DNA of 64,000 nt from Steromphala cineraria (lineage: Eukaryota > Mollusca > Gastropoda > Trochida > Trochidae): assembly GCA_916613615.1 (NCBI GenBank), contig OU744725.1, positions 72,076,868-72,140,867 of the forward strand, in the 5' to 3' direction. The stretch's first letter is position 1, and every line of letters begins with the position of its first letter. A program made the position numbers and the translations under genes. The notes below the pieces were generated by a model. That model was not told where the DNA came from, searched no databases, and saw only the letters and a program-made list of their open reading frames with translations. This document shows, in pieces, positions 55,586 to 64,000 of this stretch.

Positions 55586-57370
55586 AAAATTATGCTGTAA
55601 ATATATTAAATATTACAATGTTCACATTTGATTAACACAATTCTAAAAATATAAGGTAAATTGCCTTGAATGATCAAGGAGAAAAGAAAGTAACAATTGA
55701 ATGCAAATAACGATCAACTATGCTATCACCCATGACATTAATTAGACAACAATGACCAATTACAATGAGGAAAGTAACAATACCTTGAATAAATTGATTA
55801 AATACGACAAATTACTAAGACTGATAGATGATTTACGGCCGGACATCAAGGTAAACATAGTATGGACTTGCTTCATCGCAGAATGTATTTTGTTTAATAT
55901 TTGTACTTTACTTTTTTATTTGTTTGAAAGAATTATTGTATTAAAATATATATTTTTCAATCAATTTGAAAGCCGTTTTTCCCCAGTACAGCACTGTTCA
56001 GATCTCTAGAATCATACTCGCCACTTAACTTTATTTAGTTATATTTATTCATACTTATTAAGAAAATATATTGTGTTGAAAGTATATTTTTTTATCTGCT
56101 ACGAACCCACCGTTTTATCTATCTGCGAACCCATCGTGTCTAGGAAAAACTTCGATTTCCATCTGTGAACTATTGCAAAATGAATTCTGACAATGTGGAG
56201 ACTTGGTTCTGTTTTTGTTATATGCATAAGTCAAATCAACATACCAAAAGACGACAATCAAATATTACAAAACTGTTACAAACTAATACTAAAAAATATT
56301 TGTGTCGCCGTTTCATCCATCCAATTTGTCGCCGTTTCAACTAAAATTGTGTCGCCGTTTTGTCCGTATCCCATAGAGACTTGACACACATCATGACACA
56401 CCTCCAAATAGGAACTCTCATATGACACAATCGTTTAATGTGATAGATATAAACTCATATTGAAGAGTGACCTACATGAAATAAATAAGACTTTCCGAGT
56501 GAAAAAATATTTATTTGCTAAATACATGACAATTCAGAGAATACTCTCTCCTCATCAGATGGAATATTACTACATGTTAAACAGATAGAAACAAGGGAAC
56601 TGGTGGAATAACAGTGAAAATGCAATTGATCTTAATGAAATCCATTATGTGTGACCAGCATGGTGAACGACCAACTATTAAAACTTTTGCGTAGTGCGAA
56701 CTAACCTTCATATAATGGTTACCACTGATATTATCGCCCTTTCTATACTCAAATTAATAGATGCAAAAATGCATGATGTAATTGGACAAGTTCTGTCTTG
56801 GTGGTGTCGACTGCCAGAAGCATGTCTGTTGCTAACTTTTGTTTCTAACTGGCTGTATATAGCTGAACATGAGCTACTCTTGATATTGACATGTTCGCGA
56901 GAAACTCGGTCTAGTCTGTTGCATACCTACCGTTTGTCACGAAAATATAGTTTATAAAATATCGGGAATATCATTCAGGAAGGTTTGAACCATTAGTCTA
57001 AACTTCTGATTTTGTCTGTTTGTGGAAACGGAAATTCTCCATTTGGCAAACACAGCCTAACCTCACTGTGCATGTAAATGATTAGATGTTCAACCCCGCC
57101 TTGACGACATATTCACTCCTTCGATTCTCTTAGTTCCCTTGCTTCATAGAAGAACGTTACACAAGATTGAGGATTTATAACATAACAAACAAACATAAAG
57201 ACATGGCCATCAACATCCCTTACCAAATTAGTTTTCATTAACGCTCCCCTCCCTTTCCCTCAATTTTCCTACATGGGCCATAACTCTGTAATATGTAATT
57301 GCATAAATCTCAACAGAGTCTAAAACACAGAACAAGGGCAATAACTCCCCCATTGGCCACGGAGTCTACA
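55586..57370. other. Non-coding stretch
   Basis: An ATG at 55752 opens 36 codons before a GTAAAC donor-like site, but no partner exon was found. 56300-56365 repeats TCGCCGTTT(C/T) three times. No other feature supported. Confidence 0.35.
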
Positions 57371-57445
57371 TACAACTTTTCAGTTCTCTAGACCTTTTGG
57401 AACTGGAGAAGAAGATGAAAATATGTTTTTAAAGTTCCCAACAGT
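57340..57445 (+). repeat. Fragment of the 'GAGCCATGGGCTC' element unit
   Basis: Contains CCCCCATTGGCCACGGAGTC, TTTTCAGTTCTCTAGACC and GGAGAAGAAGATGAAAATA, matching the 58.4-59.3 kb units. Confidence 0.6.
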
Positions 57446-58365
57446 TTCCTGTGTAGTAATGTTGTTGCCATGCACATACAAGGTTAAGTACAACAAATAT
57501 TAAATCATCACACATTATAGGCATGAGAAATCAATAAAAACATAATCAATATCACTATTTCAATACATATAACTACCCCTGTAATGAAAACTATATGTGT
57601 AAAAGTACATGTAAATAAAATAAAATTGTCTGTTGAGTCAGTCACCCATTTTAATGTAGGGTCTTTAATCAAAAGAAGTTAAGGGTCATACCTATATTTC
57701 GTCATATTTTCATAGATGAGGAACCAGTGCAGGGCTCCAAGTAGGTTAAACTCAGAGGAAAGTGCATAACACACTGATACCAAGAATATTGTTATTATTT
57801 TAGAATAGGTAAAATCAGTACAGATAATGAATGTGGACAGTTGGACCCACACACAGTCCTTCTTGACAAGCAGTTTTTGATGCTTATTTCAGACAGTAAA
57901 TATGCCTAATACATATTTTTTGTTGTCATGAATCCATTTCAGCAAGATTTCTGAATAGAAATTTGAATTCATATCTGGTCTATGCAAACAAACATGTCTG
58001 ACAGATATGGTTTGACCCTAAACCTACTTTTGAGTAGTATAAAATACAATAAAAGAGAATCACATACAAAAAGAAGAGGTCTTGACAGTGCTTATCATTC
58101 TCTCCCCATGCAGCTCAGTCATATCAAAAGATGCCTCTGTTCTTATCAGCCAAACACATGGGATAGAAAGATAGAAATCTGATTGAGGCAATCCAAGTTG
58201 TTCAATCAGCGACACCGTTTCAAAAGTGGTCATTCGCAGCAAAGCCTTGGTCATTTCCGTATGCTTTGGCATAGCTTTCCATGAACTTTAACATTAAAGG
58301 GAGATAACTCTTCCTTTTACAAAAATTGCTTTTGACCTTTTACGTAATTTTTAGTTTAATAAGTA
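57446..58365. other. Non-coding stretch
   Basis: No exon or repeat that I can support. Confidence 0.35.
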
Positions 58366-59395
58366 AAAAAATAGAGCCATGGGCTCTGTAGCTCATCAGA
58401 CTTTTGATGGAAATAGTTTTTTAAGGTTTTGACCAATGTGACCCCAATTGGGGTCAAGGGGTACCCAAATGTAAAATTTAGAATCTTAATTGGCCAAAGA
58501 GTCTACACGCAACTTTTCAGCTCTCTAGACCTTTTGGAACTGGAGAAGAAGATAAAAATAGGTTTTTAAGTTTTTGACCCCTGTAACCCCATTTGGGGTC
58601 ATGGGGTCAAGAAATCTACAATTTAGAATCCCAATTGGCCAAAGAGTATACACACAACTTTTCAGCTCTCTAGACCTTTTAGAACTGGAGAAGAAGATGA
58701 AAATAGGTTTTTAAGGTTTTGACCCCTGTGACCCCATTTGGGGTCATGGGGTCAGGAAACCTACAATTTAGAATCCCTATTGGCCAAGGAATCTACTCAC
58801 AACTTTTCAGCTCTCTAGACCTTTTGGAACTGGAGAAGAAGATGAAAATAGGTTTTTAAAGTTTTGACCCCTGTGACCCAATTTGGGGTCATGGGGTCAC
58901 GAAATCTACAATTTAGAATCCCAATTGGCCAAGGAGTCTGCACATCAAATTTCAGCTCTCTAGACCTTATGGAACTGGCGAAGAAGATGAAAATAGGTTT
59001 TTAAGGTTTTGACCCCTGTGACCCCATTTGGGGTCATGGGGTCACGAAATCTACAATTTAGAATCCCTATTGGCCAAGGAGTCTACTCACAACTTTTCAG
59101 CTCTCTAGACCTTTTGGAACTGGAGAAGAAGATGAAAATAGGTTTTTAAAGTTTTGACCCCTGTGACCCCATTTGGGGTCATGGGGTCACGAAATCTACA
59201 ATTTAGAATCCCCATTGGCCAAGGAGTCTGCACATCAAATTTCAGCTCTCTAGAGTCATTGGTTCTGGAGAAGAAGTCGAAAATGTGAAAAGTTTACGGA
59301 TGGACGGACGGACGGATGGACGGACGGACGGACGCCGGACGCCTTGCCATGACATAAGCCCATCGGGTCTTTCAGACCTGATGAGCTAATAAAAT
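58366..59395 (+). mobile_element. 'GAGCCATGGGCTC' element with six 145-bp internal units
   Basis: Begins AATAGAGCCATGGGCTCTGT and ends CAGACCTGATGAGCTAATAA. The ends pair (GTAGCTCATCAG with CTGATGAGCTA). Six internal units contain TTTTCAGCTCTCTAGACC, GGAGAAGAAGATGAAAATAG and TGACCCCATTTGGGGTCATG, followed by a (GGAC)n tract at 59300-59333. Non-coding. Confidence 0.8.
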
Positions 59396-59442
59396 TCATC
59401 ATAAAACAAATAATAATTTACACAGTAACTATCTTATGAAAA

Positions 59443-59560
59443 AAATAGAGCCATGGGCTCTGTAGCTCATCAGATTTTTGATGGAAATAGGTTTTAGAGG
59501 TTTTGACCCCTGTGACCCCATTTGGGGCCATGGGGTAACCAAATCTACAATTTAGAACCC
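59443..59560 (+). mobile_element. Truncated 'GAGCCATGGGCTC' element
   Basis: Carries the left end (ATAGAGCCATGGGCTCTGTA) and one partial unit, then stops at about 59560. Confidence 0.65.
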
Positions 59561-59905
59561 AAGACGTGTTTTCATTGGCTGCAAATACAGGAGATATCTT
59601 GAGTTGCAACTTTTTGCCGAAAGGGCAATCTGCTGGAACCCCGGGATCTTGGGGAGAGAATGAGTGCTTCATATGTGGTTTGAAAAGAACGAAAAGAACA
59701 AAAATTATGAAGGTTAATTTACAAGATAAACAATAACAGTAAAAAGTAAAACAATCATCATCAAAGAAGAGCACACCAAAATCCAATAGAAAATTGGCAT
59801 TTTTAATGCAAATGAAAAAGCAAGATATATAAAACACATTTAACGGCCCAAAAAACAAATCATTTTTTTTATTTGGTTGGGGATAGCGACATTGTAATGC
59901 TCATA
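59561..59905. other. Non-coding stretch between element copies
   Basis: AT-rich on the plus strand. An open frame on the minus strand across it has low-complexity hydrophobic composition and partly covers repeat, so I do not call a gene. Confidence 0.35.
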
Positions 59906-60440
59906 AAAATAGAGCCATTTGCTCTGTAGCTCATATCATATCAAATTTGCTTTAGGGTGTTGCAAATGTGGTTCCCCCCTTAGTAGGGGCCACAAGGTCA
60001 TTAAATGTACTATTTTTAATCATCCTTTTCCAAACTTAGTAGTTTTTAGACAAGGTTTCAGCTTATGGAGAAAGGGATGAAAATAGGTTTTAAGGGTGAG
60101 TCAAGAAGTTTGCACACAAAGTTTCAGCTTTCTTGGACTAATGCTTCTGGAAAAACAGATGAAAAATAGGTTTTAAGGGTATGGCCCCTGTGGCCCCTGG
60201 TCACCAAAGCTATAAATTTTAATCCTCACTAGTCAAGGAGTATGTACACAATGTTTGAGCTTTCTGGGCCTTGTGCTTCTGGAGAAGAAGTCGAAAATGT
60301 ACAGAGTTAACGGACGGACAGACAGACGGACGGATGGATGGACTGATACACCACCATGCCATGCCATAAGCCCATTCTTTAACTCAGACGCACAGACAGA
60401 CCTAAATCCCCCTTTCATTTCCTGGCGGGGGATAATATTT
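59906..60440 (+). mobile_element. Diverged 'GAGCC' element, second type
   Basis: Left end AATAGAGCCATTTGCTCTGT; units with TTTCAGCTT.(C/T)T(G/T)G and CTTCTGGAGAAGAAGTCGAA; (GGAC/GGAT)n at 60312-60342; then joins TTTCCTGGCGGGGGATAA, the end of a CCCCCGCC-type element. Confidence 0.6.
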
Positions 60441-60777
60441 AGAGTTATGGGCAAAACAATAAGTGTGATGGACGGACTGATGGACAGAATCCAAAAATAT
60501 TGCAATGACAACAAGAGAATTCGTGGACAAGAGGATAAGTGAGCAAAGCTCATGTATTATATCCCTGCTCATACTATGCTATAGAAGTCAATGAAAATGC
60601 AGATGTAGACTTCCTGATTGTAACTGTTATCAGCTCTCATGATAATATGTCTTTTTGGGACATTAATGATCCTTAAAATGTCACTTTTGTACAAAAGAAA
60701 ACCGTCAATGTCCTTACAATCTGACTACCGTGTATATCGAGGGGTATCAAGAAGCTGTGAAACATTGATGGATTAAA

Positions 60778-61552
60778 AAATAGAGCCATGGGCTCTGTAG
60801 CTCATCAGACTTTAGATGGAAATAGGTTTTTAAGGTTTTGACCCCTGTGACCCCATTTGTGGTCATTGGGTAACCAAATCTACAATTTAGAATCATCATT
60901 GGCCAAATAGTCTACACACAACTTTTCAGCTCTCTAGACCTTTTTGAACTGCAGAAGATGAAAATAGGTTTTAAGGTTTTGACCCCTGTGACCCCATTTG
61001 TGGTCATGGGGTCACAAATCTACAAATTAAAATCCTCATTGGCCAAGAAGTCTACACACAACTTTTCAGCTCTCAAGATCTTTTGGAACTGAAGAAGATG
61101 AAAATAGGATTTTAAGGTTTTGACCCCTGTGACCCCATTTGGTGTCATGGGGTCACGAAATCTACAATTTAGAATCTCCATTGGCCAAGGAGTCTGCACA
61201 TCAAATTTCAGCTCTCTAGAGTCATTGGTTCTGGAGAAGAAGTTGAAAATGTGAAAAGTTTACGGATGGAAAGATCGACGGGTGGACGGACGCCAGATGT
61301 CATGCCATGCCATAAGCCCAAAGGGTGTGGCCCCTGAGGCTCTTATAAGACACCACAGGGCCACCAAAGCTACAATTTATAATCCTTACTAGTCCAGGAA
61401 TCTGTACACAAGTTTCAGCTTTCTAGGCCTTATGGTTCTGGAGAAGAAGTCGAAATTCCACAAAGTTTATGGACGGATGGACGGACGGACGCCGGACACC
61501 ATGCCATGCCATAAGCCCATCAGGCCTTACAGGCCAGATGAGCTAATAATAC
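60778..61552 (+). mobile_element. 'GAGCCATGGGCTC' element, composite copy
   Basis: Left end AATAGAGCCATGGGCTCTGT; four units of the 58.4 kb type, then at about 61324 a switch to units of the 60.1 kb type; right end GGCCAGATGAGCTAATAA. Two (GGAC)n tracts. Confidence 0.75.
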
Positions 61553-62640
61553 TACAGTAGATCCGTCATCATTGGGAACTATATAGAAGTATTTGCAGGA
61601 CACCGCAAAAGCAGAGAGGCCCCAATATATGGGGAGTTTTCACTAGCCCTGTTCCGCCTTCTACAGGCCTCAGCAAATTGGGCATTTTCTCATGACCTTG
61701 ACTTTTGACATTCAAGGTCACACAATCAATGAATACTTTTCATTGAGTATAGCAATAATATAACGAATAAGTGTTAATAGTTAAAATAAAGCATTATTGT
61801 CATACCATGCTGAAGTCGTTGTCTCGCTGTGACCTTGACCTTTGACAGATTGTAACCAAAACCTTTTCAAATTTTTTACCTTTACAGCACAAAAACATTT
61901 TAGGTATCATGTTTACAAAGAATGAACTGATTTAAAAATTTGATACCTTGACCTTTGACCTTGAATGTGAACATGTCAAAACAATTCCTGAGAAGTATTA
62001 ACAATAACACATGTGTAAATGGTTTCTAAAAAGCTTAATGGAATAAAGTTATACCCACATTTGGTGTACATTGCAATAACTCATCTTGTGACCTTGACCA
62101 TTGACATTAGAGGTCACACAATTAATGAACACTTTTCATTGCTTATAACAATCACATAATGATTAAAAATGTTAATGTTGAAAAAAAAAGGATTTCGCTA
62201 AACCATGCTTGCGTCCTGACCTTGACCGTTGATTGATTTAAGTGGAAACCTTCTAAATGTTTTACTTCTTATAGGATGATATAAACCAAGCAATAGCTTC
62301 ATAGCACAAAAACTTTTCAAGTTATTGTGTTAACAGGGAGTTTTCACAGTGATTACATAACTAGTGACCTTGACATTTGACCTTGAAAGTAAACATGTCA
62401 AAATTGTTCCCAAAGGCAAAGGTAAATAATTATGAATATGAGTTCTGAAAAGCACCATCTACTGATCATAATGAATACAGTCGATTAGATTGTATAAACA
62501 TTATCTTTCTATGTACATCATCTCATCACAACTATATCATGCCCTGTACATCAACCTTGTTTATACACAAAAAAACAAGTCTCTACATATTTACTGTAAC
62601 AACATCTTGTATCCATAAATATCCTCTTTACTTCATCATC
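61553..62640. repeat. Degenerate repeat rich in TGACCTTGACC
   Basis: Units of about 260-300 bp repeat 'TGACCTTGAC(C/A).TTGAC', 'AACACTTTTCATTG..TATA.CAAT' and 'ACCATGCTGAAGTC'. No coding content. Confidence 0.6.
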
Positions 62641-62740
62641 TGCATCACTTGCTTGAGAACGATATTAGTATCTATGTCGAAACGTCGCAAACTTGAATAA
62701 AGGAGTTGTATATCCATAATATTGCCTTTATCTTCTTCAT
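62641..62740 (+). repeat. Possible retroelement 3' tail
   Basis: Contains TCGAAACGTCGCAAACTTGA ATAAAGGAGTTGT, a 3'-end pattern seen in Penelope-like elements ('GAAACGTCG...AATAAA'). No coding part is present, so the assignment is tentative. Confidence 0.3.
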
Positions 62741-63100
62741 CTTTGGATTGGATGATGGGTGGTATATTTTCTGCACATTTTACATGTTCATAAAACCTAA
62801 CTTTTCAAGTCTCACATTCTGCTTCAATGCTAAGAAGTCTCTAAAATCTTGACCTTTGGTTTTCACAAACACTGATCAAAATTTGATCATGTTTTGAGTT
62901 CATTCCTGGTAATTTTTCCGTCCTTTTGGGCTTGATTTCTGCAATTTCAAAAGTGAGTGATATAGATATAGTGCAAACATAACTTACAACAAGTAATTGT
63001 CACAAACGTGACCATGTCCCCTGCAGCAATCAAGAATATTTCATTCAATTGTTATTATATTATGAGAATGTCATTGGTATTCAGCATCTTTGACATGAAA
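62741..63100. other. Non-coding stretch
   Basis: Nothing beyond AT-rich sequence seen. Confidence 0.35.
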
Positions 63101-64000
63101 GGTCACCCAAGTTGATTGGCGTTTGCATATTCCGAAATAAAGATTAGAACAGATTGGTGCATGTGTATTCTCCAAATGATTAATACCAATTTGAAGATAC
63201 TTAATGCAATGGTTCACGACATATTGCGCCAACAACATTTAAAAAAACGGTCAAAATGACGTCATGGTCACCCAAATCGATTGGTGTTTGCGTATTATCC
63301 AGATGACAACTGGTACCAAGTTTGAAGACTCAAGGTTGAAGGGTTCATGAGATATGGCGCTAACAACATTTTCAAAACTGGTCAAAGTCTCGCCGTGACC
63401 TTGAAAATGAGGTCAAGGTCACCGAAAACTTTTCAGGTCTGCGTATTCCCCAGATGAATACCAGTACAAAGTTTGAAGATTCTAGGTTGAGCGGTTCATT
63501 AGATATCGCGCTTACAACATTTTCAAAACTGGTCAAAGTCTCGCACTGACTTTAAAAATGAGGTCAAGGTCACCGAAAACTTTTCAGGTCTGCGTATTCC
63601 CCAGATGAAGACTGGTACCAAGTTTGAAGATTCTAGGTTGAGCGGTTCATTAGATATTGCGCTAACAACATTTTCAAAATTGGTCAAAGTCTCGCACTGA
63701 CTTTAAAAATGAGGTCAAGGTCACCGAAAACTTTTCAGGTCTGCGTATTCCCCAGATGAAGACTGGTACCAAGTTTGAAGATTCTAGGTTGAGCGGTTCA
63801 TTAGATATTGCGCTAACAACATTTTCAAAACTGGTCAAAGTCTCGCCGTGACCTTGAAAATGAGGTCAAGGTCACCGAAAACTTTTCAGGTCTGCGTATT
63901 GCCCAGATGAAGATTGGTACCAAGTTTGAAGATTCTAGATTGAGCGGTACGCGGTTCATTAGATATCTCGCTAACAAGAAGCGGGACGAACGGACGTACG
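63101..64000. repeat. 151-bp tandem array with AGGTCAAGGTCA sites, running off the window
   Basis: Units are in exact 151-bp register at 63438, 63589, 63740 and 63891 (TCTGCGTATT.CCCAGATGAA), with more diverged units upstream from about 63110. Each unit has AATGAGGTCAAGGTCACC. The array ends at about 63970 with GGGACGAACGGACGTACG at the window edge. Confidence 0.85.

Noticed and set aside
55752..55859. First exon of a new gene (MTNYNEES...DIK then GTAAAC)
   Set aside because: A plausible start and donor but no partner exon in the repeat-rich remainder, and no recognisable domain.
59418..59858. 146-codon open frame on the minus strand with hydrophobic N-terminus
   Set aside because: It overlaps the truncated 'GAGCC' element, has low-complexity Phe/Cys-rich composition and no splice context.

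Overview
The window looks like nuclear DNA of a lophotrochozoan, most likely a bivalve mollusc and possibly a scallop. It is AT-rich, its genes have short exons and long introns with standard GT..AG sites, and it is crowded with repeats typical of bivalves: CCGT/TGTC-rich elements with CCCCCG-type hairpin ends, 'TGACCTTGACC' arrays, and short tails reading 'GCCGCTAATGGCTGC...AATAACTCACTCACTC'. The organism call rests on repeat style and protein similarity recalled by eye, not on a search.

Layout. 1-4710 is a GC-rich, internally deleted DIRS-type tyrosine-recombinase retrotransposon. 6239-11255 (+) encodes eight exons of an LDLRAP1/ARH-type clathrin adaptor. The next 5 kb is non-coding, with a TTAA-flanked MITE and a TTA-flanked foldback element that carries two nested insertions. 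17430-20311 (-) is a two-exon protein kinase with a C-terminal membrane segment and a CRE-rich upstream region. 25232-33143 (+) encodes six exons of FAAP100, a Fanconi anaemia core-complex subunit, with a candidate first exon and an E2F-like site near 22.9 kb. 37478-40172 (+) is a three-exon gene for a 143-residue protein that is essentially a free-standing dynein microtubule-binding domain. 41872-42273 and 49494-49886 (both -) are tandem paralogues of a two-pass CD225/dispanin membrane protein. From 50 kb to the end I see mainly mobile DNA: a 5'-truncated LINE, a 73-bp tandem array closed by an inverted copy, several 'GAGCCATGGGCTC' element arrays, and arrays carrying many nuclear-receptor half-sites.

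The genes are separate single-copy-style loci, not an operon or pathway. LDLRAP1 is an endocytic adaptor, FAAP100 acts in DNA crosslink repair, the CD225 proteins are small membrane proteins, and the kinase and the dynein-domain protein have no assigned role. The most unusual items are the stand-alone dynein microtubule-binding domain, two genes whose 3' flanks carry repeats resembling their own coding sequence, an in-frame duplicated splice donor in FAAP100, and a pair of TTA-flanked foldback elements filled with element-specific short words. Exon limits come from reading splice sites, phase and protein similarity by eye; no transcript or database evidence was available.
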